Of a stretch of 64,000 bases of DNA, positions 35,937-43,757 are shown one piece after another. Where the stretch lies: assembly GCA_033765305.1 (NCBI GenBank), contig JANRID010000040.1:204231-268230 (forward strand), read 5' to 3'. Both the position numbers and the translations under genes were made by a program. Source of the stretch: RDXT01 sp033765305. Its GTDB lineage: Bacteria > Bacteroidota > Bacteroidia > J057. Position 1 is the first letter of the stretch; each line of letters opens with the position of its first letter. The notes beneath the pieces were generated by a model. The model was not told the DNA's origin, did no database searches, and saw only the letters and a program-made list of their open reading frames with translations.

Positions 35937-37292
35937 TCAGGTCTGCAGGCCTTCGGCCAGCAGGTGCAGCTTGGCATACAGCTCGTCCATGTTGAGGGGC
36001 TTGGTCAGGAAGTCGTTCATGCCCAGCGCCTCCACCTCCGAGCGCGTATCCTGGAAGGCATCGGCGGTCAGGGCGATGATGGGCACATCGTGGCGGCGGA
36101 CCGGCGAGCCGGGGTCGCGGATGATGCGCGTCGCTTCGCGCCCGTCCATGACGGGCATGTGCAGGTCCATCAGCACCACATCGTAGTCGTTGGCGGCGAG
36201 GAAGTCGAGGGCTTCGAGGCCATTGGAGGCGATATCGGCCTGGATCTGCTTGCGGCGCAGCACCTGGCGCATGAGCATCTGATTCATCGGAATATCCTCG
36301 ACCAGGAGCACGCGCAGGTGTCCGAGCTGTCCGGGCTCCTGCTTCGGCGCTGCCAGGGGGAGGGATTCCGGGGCTGCCAGCAGGCAGGGAAGCTCGAAGG
36401 TAAAGCGGGAGCCTTCCCCGATCCGGCTTTCGACCTCCATGGCGCCGCCCTGCAGCTCGATGATGCGGCGGGTGATGGTCAGGCCCAGGCCGGTGCCGCC
36501 GTACATGCGGGCGGTGCTGGTGCTGGCCTGGCTGAAGCTCTCGAAGATGGCATCGAGCCGGTCCTGCGGGATGCCGATGCCGCTGTCCTCGACGCAGATG
36601 CGCAGGCGGCAGCGGTCTGCCTCCCGTGCGCGGGCCTGCACGTGCAGGCGCACGAAGCCCTGGTGGGTGAATTTGATCGCATTGCCCAGCAGGTTGATGA
36701 GCACCTGGCCCAGTTTCACGGGATCGCCCTGGAGGAAGTCCGGGGTATCCGGATGGATGAGGGCGCGGAGCTCGAGGGATTTTTCCTCGGCTTTCACCCG
36801 GTAGGTCTGCATGAGCGATTCCAGCACTTCGCTGAGCCTGAAAGGGACGGACTCAAACGTCAGCTTGCCTGCTTCGATTTTGGAAAAATCCAGCACCTCG
36901 TTGATGATCACGAGCAGGTTGTCGGCGGAGAACTTGATCGAGCGGGCGAATTCGCGCGCCTGGGGGTCGGCGCTGTCGCGGAGGATGAGTTCCGTGAGGC
37001 CCACGATCGCATTGAGCGGGGTGCGGATTTCATGGCTCATGTTGGAGAGGAAGTCCGACTTGGCACGGTCGGCGGCCTCGGCCTTATCCTTGGCCCGCAC
37101 CAGTTCGCGGCTGAAGGCCTCGATTTCGGCGGTGCGTTCGCAGATTTTTTCCTCCAGGCTTTCGTTGAGCTGGATCAGCTCCTGGTGCTTCTGGTAGAGC
37201 TCCAGGGATTTGGCCTCCATGATTTCCTCGGCGGCTTTCCGGGCGGCCCGTTCGCGCTGGAGGATCCGCTTCAGGCTGTCGGGGGAGTCCAT
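35937..37292 (-). CDS. Hybrid sensor histidine kinase/response regulator, partner of H-NOX
   Basis: 451 residues, no membrane segment. An N-terminal coiled coil (about 8-78) leads to the dimerisation/phosphoacceptor domain with His87 (SNMSHEIRTPLNAIVGL), an HATPase domain (N-box LINLLGNAIKFTH, G1 EDSGIGIP, G2 YGGTGLGLTITRR) and a C-terminal receiver (about 326-446) with Asp376 (VVLMDLHMP) and Lys431. It lacks any sensor domain of its own; the gene starts 3 bp after the stop of the H-NOX gene, so the kinase is most likely controlled by H-NOX bound to nitric oxide. No DNA-binding output domain, so a separate regulator or phosphorelay is expected. Confidence 0.92.
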   Translation of the reverse strand: MDSPDSLKRILQRERAARKAAEEIMEAKSLELYQKHQELIQLNESLEEKICERTAEIEAFSRELVRAKDKAEAADRAKSDFLSNMSHEIRTPLNAIVGLTELILRDSADPQAREFARSIKFSADNLLVIINEVLDFSKIEAGKLTFESVPFRLSEVLESLMQTYRVKAEEKSLELRALIHPDTPDFLQGDPVKLGQVLINLLGNAIKFTHQGFVRLHVQARAREADRCRLRICVEDSGIGIPQDRLDAIFESFSQASTSTARMYGGTGLGLTITRRIIELQGGAMEVESRIGEGSRFTFELPCLLAAPESLPLAAPKQEPGQLGHLRVLLVEDIPMNQMLMRQVLRRKQIQADIASNGLEALDFLAANDYDVVLMDLHMPVMDGREATRIIRDPGSPVRRHDVPIIALTADAFQDTRSEVEALGMNDFLTKPLNMDELYAKLHLLAEGLQT

Positions 37293-37295
37293 AGG

Positions 37296-37841
37296 TCAGG
37301 CGCGGGCACGGGTGAGGGTGAATTTGACAATCGTATTGTCGTCGCGGATCTGCTCGCGGTGGAGGTGGATCTGCTCGCCGAAATGCTGCATGCAGCCCTT
37401 GAGCAGGCCTTCGGCAAAATCTGCCAGGCCCCGGCCGGAGTGGTAGACGAGTTCCAGGACCTCCGGCGCCGGGCGTGCGACCCGGAAGGTGGGCAGCTCC
37501 GCGTCGGGGTAGAGCTTCTTGACCTCAACGTGGATATAGTCCTCGATGCGGGCCAGAAACGAAAATGCATCGGCGGCAGGCTCAAAAAAACGGCTGTAGG
37601 CCACGGTGAAGCGCCCGAACAGGTATTCGCCATAGAGCTTGAGCAGATCTGCCACGGAGATGCCGGAGCGGGCGCTCAGGCTTCCGACGAGCCGGACCAT
37701 TTCCTGATGGTCGTAGGTGCCTACGGCGGTGTACACGCCGCCGGAGGGCAGCTCGGATTCGGACACGATGCGGTCGGCGGTCTCGAAGCCGAAGCGCTGC
37801 TCGACCATTTCGAGAAACTCCGTGAATACGATGCCTTTCAT
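37296..37841 (-). CDS. H-NOX heme nitric-oxide/oxygen-binding sensor
   Basis: 181 residues of the heme-NO-binding (HNOB) family. His104 in EDYIHVEVKKLYPDAELP is the expected proximal heme ligand, and Y133-x-S135-x-R137 (VYHSGRGLADF) is the YxSxR propionate-binding motif. The start MKGIVFTEFLEMVE is typical. In bacteria H-NOX proteins bind NO and change the activity of an adjacent kinase or cyclase, often affecting attachment or biofilm. ATG at 37839-37841 was chosen over a longer frame because family members start here. First gene of a two-gene operon with the kinase. Confidence 0.93.
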   Translation of the reverse strand: MKGIVFTEFLEMVEQRFGFETADRIVSESELPSGGVYTAVGTYDHQEMVRLVGSLSARSGISVADLLKLYGEYLFGRFTVAYSRFFEPAADAFSFLARIEDYIHVEVKKLYPDAELPTFRVARPAPEVLELVYHSGRGLADFAEGLLKGCMQHFGEQIHLHREQIRDDNTIVKFTLTRARA

Positions 37842-38076
37842 GCAGTGCGCGGGTGGGGGATCAGTTCGGAATATCAACAAGTTAGCAGCCCCGGAGCCGA
37901 TTGTGCAAGTGCATGGAATTTTCCCGATGTCATATCGGAGGGCGGGCGGCGGGAAATCCGCCGGCATGGCGCAGCTGCGCGTGCATTTCAGGGTCGTGCG
38001 GGCCGTTTCCGCAGCACCGGAGCAGCTTGCGGAATGTAATGCGAAGCTGAAAAGTGTAGCAGGCGGCATAGAAGCA

Positions 38077-38115
38077 GACGCCCCTGCATCCGGAAGCTCC
38101 GGATGCAGGGGCGTC
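38077..38115 (-). terminator. Long perfect hairpin, probable terminator of the poly-Asp lipoprotein gene
   Basis: 18-bp perfect stem (38077-38094 with 38098-38115) and a 3-base loop, 17 bp beyond the stop of the gene ending at 38132. The following minus-strand bases are only weakly U-rich, so termination is probable rather than certain. Confidence 0.55.
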
Positions 38116-38131
38116 CATCTCTCCGTGCGGA

Positions 38132-38683
38132 TCAGATCTTCCGCAGCTTCAGCTCGCAGTTCAGCGGAGGCCCGTCGTGATCGTCGTCGTCGTCATCGTC
38201 GTCATCGTCATCGTCGTCGTCTTCGTCATCGTCATCCTCGTCATCCTCGTCATCGTCGTCGTCATGCCCGTGGCGGCTGCCGTCGTAATGGATGAGCCAG
38301 ATCTCGCCGGATTCGTTGTACAGGATGGACCAGCGGGCGTCGAAATCCTCCCAGCCGTCGTCGTCGCCGGGGAAATCGAGGTCCAGCACTTTGCTGCCGG
38401 CGATCAGCGACCAGTCGCCCTGCACGAGCAGACTGCCCTGGACGAAGATGCTCACGGTGCTGTCGGCGCCGATTTCGATGGTGAAGGCAGAAAGCAGGAG
38501 CGTATCGCTGTCGGCCGCGCAGAATGCGGTCAGCTCCCAGGTGCCGGCCAGATCGGCAGGCGTAGCCGTGACCGCATCCGGATGCACCTCCACCCGGTCG
38601 AACAGATCGTCGAAATCGTCGCAGGAGGCCAGCAGCACGCCGGCCAGCAGAAACAGGGAATTCACAACACTTCTCATACGCAT
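38132..38683 (-). CDS. Lipocalin-like lipoprotein with poly-Asp tract
   Basis: 183 residues from the ATG at 38681-38683. The lipoprotein signal ends in LLASC. Residues about 40-125 look lipocalin-like (LAGTWELTAFCAADSDTLLL; VQGDWSLIAGSKVLDLDF), and about 137-170 are almost all Asp/Glu with a leading His-rich segment (GSRHGHDDDD). The tract is encoded by a GTC/ATC-type trinucleotide repeat, which could slip. The acidic patch suggests cation (for example calcium) binding, which is inference. Downstream lies a strong hairpin. Confidence 0.72.
   Translation of the reverse strand: MRMRSVVNSLFLLAGVLLASCDDFDDLFDRVEVHPDAVTATPADLAGTWELTAFCAADSDTLLLSAFTIEIGADSTVSIFVQGSLLVQGDWSLIAGSKVLDLDFPGDDDGWEDFDARWSILYNESGEIWLIHYDGSRHGHDDDDDEDDEDDDDEDDDDDDDDDDDDDDHDGPPLNCELKLRKI
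38181..38275. repeat. Imperfect trinucleotide tract (GTC/ATC) inside the lipoprotein gene
   Basis: About 30 consecutive GTC, ATC, TTC and CTC triplets. Read on the minus strand they encode the Asp/Glu run. Unit changes would add or remove acidic residues without shifting the frame. Confidence 0.85.
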
Positions 38684-38937
38684 GTGCAATACAGGTTAGG
38701 GATCAGATACTTGGAACACACCTGTATCGTATTGCCTCGATGAGCCTCGGGAAGACTGCCTATACAGACAGCGGCGGGAAGAAAAGGCTGCACAGATAAC
38801 GCAGGGCCGGCATGCTTCGTATGCATCTGCGGAGGATTTCCCCTGCCAACTCCAAGATCGAGCGATGGATTCCCTGACCAGCACCCAAACTGCCGGCGGG
38901 TACTGCATTTACCGGATAATTTTTGTATATTGAGCCT

Positions 38938-39336
38938 ATGAAAGGAATTGCTGTCACCTCTCATATCTCGATTGAAGACCTGCTGCGCGGCATCGAGCAG
39001 TTAGATGCTCAGGAATTTGATCAGATGATCGCTGTATTGCTGCGGCTCCGGGCATCGCGGCGGTCCACCTCACTTTCTGAGCCTGAATCCAGCCTCTTGC
39101 TGGCCATCAGCCAAAGCTTGGCGCCGGATCGTATGGCGCGGTATCAGGCGCTGGTTTCCAAACGGAAGGCCGAGCAGTTGGAACCTGCGGAACAGGACGA
39201 GCTGATCCGCCTTACAGATGAATGGGAATTGCTTACCGCCCAACGGATGCAGCACCTGATCGGTCTTGCTGCTATCCGGAATATCCCGCTGGAGCAGCTC
39301 TGCGCCGAGCTGGGTATCGAGGCAGTATATGAGTAA
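38938..39336 (+). CDS. Small hypothetical protein coupled to an HNH gene
   Basis: 132 residues, helical, no named domain recognised (ISIEDLLRGIEQLDAQEFDQM; ELIRLTDEWELLTAQRMQHL). Its last 8 bp overlap the start of the HNH gene, and small proteins of this kind are often found just before stand-alone HNH genes. The ATG at 38938 was chosen over an in-frame TTG five codons earlier. An AT-rich TAATTTTTG lies just upstream and may be the promoter. Base use is less GC-rich than in the surrounding genes, suggesting arrival by transfer. Confidence 0.7.
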   Translation: MKGIAVTSHISIEDLLRGIEQLDAQEFDQMIAVLLRLRASRRSTSLSEPESSLLLAISQSLAPDRMARYQALVSKRKAEQLEPAEQDELIRLTDEWELLTAQRMQHLIGLAAIRNIPLEQLCAELGIEAVYE

Positions 39337-39775
39337 TGCCAGAGTTCCGGATCAGATCCGCAGGCAGCTCATCCGCGAGGCGATGGGATGCTGTGAGTAT
39401 TGCAAAAGCCAGGCAGCATTCGCCACGTATAGTTTTTCTATAGAACATATTATACCATTAAGCAAAGGGGGAACTCATGATTTAAGCAATCTAGCTCTCG
39501 CTTGCTAAGGCTGTAATAGCCATAAGTACACTAAAATTTCTGGCTTTGATACGCTTTCAGATGCACAGGCTTCTCTGTTTAACCCAAGAACACAGACTTG
39601 GACTGATCATTTTACCTGGAGTTATAGCTTTATCCAAATTATTGGCCTGACTCCAACGGGAAGAGTAACCATTGAGGCACTTCAGCTGAATCGGGAGCCC
39701 TTGCAAAACCTGAGATCTATCCTGTTTTCTGCTGGCAAACATCCCCCCGGCCAGCCCCCCTTCACACTTCCGTAA
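39329..39775 (+). pseudogene. HNH endonuclease gene interrupted by an in-frame stop
   Basis: The frame starts ATG at 39329 and encodes a clear HNH nuclease: CEYCKSQ, then SIEHIIPLSKGGTHDLSNLALAC. Codon 60 is TAA (39506-39508), after which the same frame continues without a break as GCNSHKYTKISGFDTLS to a stop at 39773-39775, giving 148 codons in all. In HNH proteins the motif reads CxxCNxxK, so the stop sits inside it, most simply explained by a CAA (Gln) to TAA change. The product truncated at 59 residues lacks the last zinc/DNA-binding Cys and the terminal helix. A sequencing error is the main alternative. The composition is AT-richer than the neighbours. Confidence 0.8.
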
Positions 39776-39831
39776 CATCCCCGTAATCCGGAATCGCTTC
39801 CTTTGCGCAGGATTTCACCCTCTCCTGCCGC

Positions 39832-41451
39832 ATGCGTATTGCCCTTATCCTGTTGCTGTTCGCCGTCCCGCTGTCTGCCGCCCAGGCCCAGCAGCCGCCC
39901 CGCCCCATCCGCCACGTAGTCATGATCGGCGTGGACGGCATGAGCCCCAACGGCATCCGCACGGCGAATACCCCGAACCTGGACCGCCTTATGCGCGAAG
40001 GCGCCTGGACCTTCCGCGCCCGCGCCGTGACCCCCAGCGTGTCCAGCCCCAACTGGGCCTCCCTCATCATGGGCGCCGATGTGGAGCAGCACGGCATCCA
40101 CAGCAACGGCTACGAACGCAACGACTTCATCCTGCCGCCCGTGGTGCGCGGCAGCGAGGATATTTTCCCCACCATCTTCGGCGAGATCCACGCCCAGATC
40201 CCCCAGGCCGAAATCGGCGCCATCTACGACTGGGACGGCTTCGGCCGGCTCTTCGAGCAGTCGGCAGTGGACTACAACGTGTCCGCCGACGGCGAAGCGG
40301 AAACGGCGCTCAAAGCCGCCGAATACATCCGGACTGCACGCCCGGCCTTCTGCTTTGTGCACCTGGATCATGTGGACCACGCCGGCCACGCGCACGGGCA
40401 CGGCAGCCCCAAATACTACCGCTCGGTGGAGCGGGCCGACTCCCTCATCGGCCAGATCCTGACGGCCATCCAGGAGGCCGGCATCGCAGGCGAAACCCTG
40501 GTGCTCGTCTGCGCCGACCACGGCGGCAAGGGCCATGGCCACGGCGGCCTCAGCGTGGCCGAAATGGAGGTGCCCCTGATTCTGCACGGACCGGGCATCC
40601 GCCCGAACTACGAAATCCCGATTCCGGTCTTCCAGTACGACCATGCCGCCACCATCGCCTTCGCGCTGGGCATTGAAGCGCCGTATGCGTGGATCGGCCG
40701 GCCCACGCGCTGTGCCTTCGAAGGTTTCGACCCGCCCGCCCGCAGCTATCCGCTGGCAAGCCTGCTCGAAGCGCCGGTGTTTCAGCATGCCGAGCAGGGC
40801 TACCGCCCGGCGGGAGGCCTGTTCCGGGGCGATACCGTGGTCCAGATCAGCCATCCGGAGGCCGGCGAGCTGCGCTACACCCTGGACGGCAGCCGGCCTT
40901 CGGCCGCGTCGCCCCTGTACAAAAAACCGCTGCCCCTCTCCCGCAGCACGGTGGTGAAATGCGCCCTGTTCCGGGGCGGCAAGCAGATCAGCGAGACTGC
41001 CGTCGCCTATTACCGCTTTCTGGCGCCGGGCCAGGCGCCTGCGGTGCGGTACCGCGCCTACCTGCTCGAAAACGCCAGCCGCCTGCCCGATTTCAGCCGC
41101 CTGAGCCCCGCCGCCGCCGGCAGCTGCAATGAAATCAGCTCCGAAGGCCTGCAGCTCCCGCGGGAAGAGCAGGTAGCGGTAGTGTTTGAAACGCAATTCG
41201 AGGCCGCAGCGGCGGGGGAATACGCCTTTTTCACCCGCTCGGACGACGGCAGCAAGCTTTACGTGCAGGGAAAGCCCGTCGTGGACAACGACGGCGACCA
41301 CGGGGTAGCTGAGGTGAAGGGGACGATGCGCCTCGAAGCGGGCCTGCACCTGCTGCGGGTGGAGTGGTTCAACGGCGGGGGCGGCGGCTGGCTGGATGTG
41401 TATGTGCAGGGGCCGGACGGCATCAGGCAGGTGCTGCAGGGAAAGCCCTGA
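39832..41451 (+). CDS. Secreted alkaline-phosphatase-superfamily phosphodiesterase with chitobiase-C-like and PA14-like domains
   Basis: 539 residues with signal peptide (MRIALILLLFAVPLSAAQA). Residues about 25-300 are a type I phosphodiesterase/nucleotide pyrophosphatase or sulfatase-like fold: VVMIGVDGMSP (metal Asp), SVSSPNWASLIMG (nucleophile Ser/Thr region), FVHLDHVDHAGHAHGHGS and CADHGGKGHGHGG (metal-binding His/Asp). About 320-400 resembles the chitobiase/hexosaminidase C-terminal domain (ELRYTLDGSRPSAASPLYKK), and about 410-535 a PA14 domain (AAAGEYAFFTRSDDGSKLYV; GWLDVYVQGPDG). Substrate is probably a phosphate or sulfate ester on a polymer. Start ATG at 39832. The stop is 9 bp from the convergent ATPase gene. 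Confidence 0.85.
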   Translation: MRIALILLLFAVPLSAAQAQQPPRPIRHVVMIGVDGMSPNGIRTANTPNLDRLMREGAWTFRARAVTPSVSSPNWASLIMGADVEQHGIHSNGYERNDFILPPVVRGSEDIFPTIFGEIHAQIPQAEIGAIYDWDGFGRLFEQSAVDYNVSADGEAETALKAAEYIRTARPAFCFVHLDHVDHAGHAHGHGSPKYYRSVERADSLIGQILTAIQEAGIAGETLVLVCADHGGKGHGHGGLSVAEMEVPLILHGPGIRPNYEIPIPVFQYDHAATIAFALGIEAPYAWIGRPTRCAFEGFDPPARSYPLASLLEAPVFQHAEQGYRPAGGLFRGDTVVQISHPEAGELRYTLDGSRPSAASPLYKKPLPLSRSTVVKCALFRGGKQISETAVAYYRFLAPGQAPAVRYRAYLLENASRLPDFSRLSPAAAGSCNEISSEGLQLPREEQVAVVFETQFEAAAAGEYAFFTRSDDGSKLYVQGKPVVDNDGDHGVAEVKGTMRLEAGLHLLRVEWFNGGGGGWLDVYVQGPDGIRQVLQGKP

Positions 41452-41460
41452 CGGTCAGGA

Positions 41461-43128
41461 TTATGCTTCGCTTGCCTGCAACAGCGGAGCTATGCGGCTG
41501 CGGAACCAGGCGGTGCGGGCCAGCTCGTGCGGGGGAATATGCTGCCGCTGCGTAAGCTGGGTGCAGTAGCTTTTCATCGGCAGATATTTGTAAAACGTCT
41601 CGAATACATCGCTGCTCAGCTCCTGTGCGATGCGAACTGCCTGGTCTGTATTTTCCTGCCGGTTTCTGAACCGGTTCTGCAGCGGGGAGCCCATGAATTC
41701 CGGTTCCCCGAAATACGGGTATTCTGTCCGGCGCAGGCTCAGCGAGGGGATGATCAGGTGGCTGACCTGGTTTTTGGCCTCGGTCAGCTCGGCTGTATAG
41801 CGCTGAATGTCGAATGGCACGCCCCGTGAATCCCAGTGCGCGGCCAGGTTTTCGGGGTGGTAGAGATAATTTTCGATGCTGTAATACTCCAGAATCCGGA
41901 GCCGGCGGTAATGCTTCCGGATCAGCTCCAGGTCCTCATCGCTGAGGAAGTCCCGGTCTGCAATCCCATGGTAGGGCGTTGTTCTGGCTTTGTGATAAAC
42001 GCTGTTGCGGTTATGGTCCGAGATGAACACCGTATCAGGCATCCCGAGCTCCGCGTAGTATGCGCGGTCTTTATTTTCGACGAACCAGATCTGCATGTGC
42101 CGGAACAGCGAGGGCAGAAAGGCTTTTCCGACTGCAATCTCATAGAGTTCGGGATGGTCTTTGGGCGAGGGATGCAGTACCTGCGGCTGGTCGAAATCCA
42201 AGTCGTCGAAATCGATCACTGCCGCGTCCTCCGCTTGCCGTGCATACTCGATAAAGCCCAGGGAGTGGCTGGCGGTCCACAGCTGCGAGCGCTCCGGTAT
42301 CCAGTGCTGCGTGATTTCCTGAAGCAGGCTGTACTGAATCCGGGTATTGAGGTGCAGATCCATTTCGTCGAGGAAATACACCGTATCCTGATACAGCGAA
42401 TTGCGGCTGAGCAGATTGATCAGCAGGTTGAAAACCTCCTTTTCGCCTGCGCTGAGGTAATTGTAGTGGAGTTCGGAAACGCCTTTCTGGAATACAACCT
42501 GCGCTACTTTGCCTTCCAGCGGGGGAATAATCCGGGACAGCTGAAGCCGGGTACCGTTTCCTCCGCCGAAAATCCGGTCCAGCGCCGCATTGACCGGGGC
42601 GATGTATTTGCTTTTGATCTGTTCGCTGGAGGCGGTGGAGGTAAAAAACTCAGTCAGGATAGTTTCCGTAATTTTTTCAATATCGTTCTCGAAACGGCTG
42701 TCGCGGTCGATGAAGAACCTGGGCCGGTCTGCGTCGTCTTGAAAATCAAGTGATCCGCCCTGCCCGAGCGCGGTTCTGGTCAGCCGGGGAATCTGCCGGA
42801 AGCTGGTGCGTCCGTAAAATGTATGCTTGCCCAGTGCGGGAATCTGGCGCGCCGTGCTGTCCACGCGGTGCTCTCGGCCATCCTCGAACCAGATGCTTAC
42901 CCGGGTTTCCTGACCGGGCTGTTTGCCGAAATATTCCCAGAAGGCCTGATTCTCATTAAATCCGCCTTTGATGGCGCTGTCGAAGAAGCTGAATGCGTCG
43001 AATATGGAAGATTTACCGGACCCATTGGAACCGATCAGCAGCACCAGCCTGCACCCCGCAGGGATCTGGCCGACCCGCAGATCAGTGAACCGTTTGAAAT
43101 TGGTGCAATGGAGCGCTGTGATGTTCAT
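41461..43128 (-). CDS. AAA ATPase with C-terminal DUF4435/TOPRIM-like domain (OLD/PARIS-like)
   Basis: 555 residues. The N-terminal part is an ABC-type AAA ATPase: Walker A GSNGSGKSS (33-41), signature YLSAGEKEVFNLL (near residue 222), Walker B VYFLDEMDLHLN (near 250). From about residue 345 comes a TOPRIM-like region resembling DUF4435: IWFVENKDRAYYAELG with the catalytic-type Glu, then GIADRDF (DxD) and EYYSIENYLYHPENL. The pair matches OLD-family nucleases and the fused form of the anti-phage PARIS system (AriA plus AriB in one chain). Assignment between these is inference. ATG at 43126-43128 (MNITALHC). Neighbours are metabolic, so it stands alone. Confidence 0.82.
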   Translation of the reverse strand: MNITALHCTNFKRFTDLRVGQIPAGCRLVLLIGSNGSGKSSIFDAFSFFDSAIKGGFNENQAFWEYFGKQPGQETRVSIWFEDGREHRVDSTARQIPALGKHTFYGRTSFRQIPRLTRTALGQGGSLDFQDDADRPRFFIDRDSRFENDIEKITETILTEFFTSTASSEQIKSKYIAPVNAALDRIFGGGNGTRLQLSRIIPPLEGKVAQVVFQKGVSELHYNYLSAGEKEVFNLLINLLSRNSLYQDTVYFLDEMDLHLNTRIQYSLLQEITQHWIPERSQLWTASHSLGFIEYARQAEDAAVIDFDDLDFDQPQVLHPSPKDHPELYEIAVGKAFLPSLFRHMQIWFVENKDRAYYAELGMPDTVFISDHNRNSVYHKARTTPYHGIADRDFLSDEDLELIRKHYRRLRILEYYSIENYLYHPENLAAHWDSRGVPFDIQRYTAELTEAKNQVSHLIIPSLSLRRTEYPYFGEPEFMGSPLQNRFRNRQENTDQAVRIAQELSSDVFETFYKYLPMKSYCTQLTQRQHIPPHELARTAWFRSRIAPLLQASEA

Positions 43129-43201
43129 CGCGGGGCTTCCGGCATGGCGCACAAGCGCCTGATACTACAAATTTACGGTGCGCAGGGCAGGATCGCAAGC
43201 A

Positions 43202-43747
43202 TCATCCCCAGGCTGGCTGGCCCGGCTCCAGGGGCACACAGCCCTGCCAGCGGCCCGGCACCGGAATCCAGCGCAGCGCCTGTGTCATGCCGGCCTCCGA
43301 GCTGAAGTAGCTCCGCTCCGCCAGCTCGCGCAGCAGGGGAAAATCCTGCATGCCGGTGCCGCGCCGCGCCTCTGCATCGGCCCAGAGCAGCAGTTCCTCG
43401 CGCTGCGCCGGCTCCAGCATTTCAAAGGCGCGGCCGTGCCGCGCGAGGCAGGCCCGCCGGAACTCCGCCAGCGCGGCGACGGCCCGCTGCTGGTCGGCCT
43501 CGACGTAGCAGTCGGTCAGCAGCAGCTGCATGAAGGGGCCGGCCCCGGCGGCCTTCGCGCCCGGCGAAGCCTCCGTATCGGGCAGCAGGGCATCGGCGAT
43601 CGCCTCCAGGAGGCGGTAGGGTTCGGCTTCCAGCACGCCTTCAGGCACGCCGGCATCGGATCCGCAGCTGCTGAGCCAGAGGCCGGGCCCCAGCAGGGCG
43701 CCGCCCGTCAGCAGGGCTGTGGCAGCAAGGGCATCGCGTCGGTTCAT
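43202..43747 (-). CDS. Gluconate 2-dehydrogenase subunit 3-like protein
   Basis: 181 residues with an N-terminal signal that looks Tat-like (MNRRDALAATALLTGGALLG). The body matches the Gluconate_2-dh3 family: YRLLEAIADALLPDTEASPGA and FRRACLARHGRAFEMLEPAQ. These small subunits accompany FAD-dependent GMC dehydrogenases in periplasmic sugar or sugar-acid oxidation. It lies 10 bp after the GMC gene on the same strand, so the two form a complex. Confidence 0.85.
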   Translation of the reverse strand: MNRRDALAATALLTGGALLGPGLWLSSCGSDAGVPEGVLEAEPYRLLEAIADALLPDTEASPGAKAAGAGPFMQLLLTDCYVEADQQRAVAALAEFRRACLARHGRAFEMLEPAQREELLLWADAEARRGTGMQDFPLLRELAERSYFSSEAGMTQALRWIPVPGRWQGCVPLEPGQPAWG

Positions 43748-43757
43748 CGGGGTGGAA

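Noticed and set aside
38177..38743. Plus-strand Val/Ile-rich frame
   Set aside because: It is the reverse reading of the poly-Asp triplet tract; the minus-strand frame has a lipoprotein signal and a folded domain.
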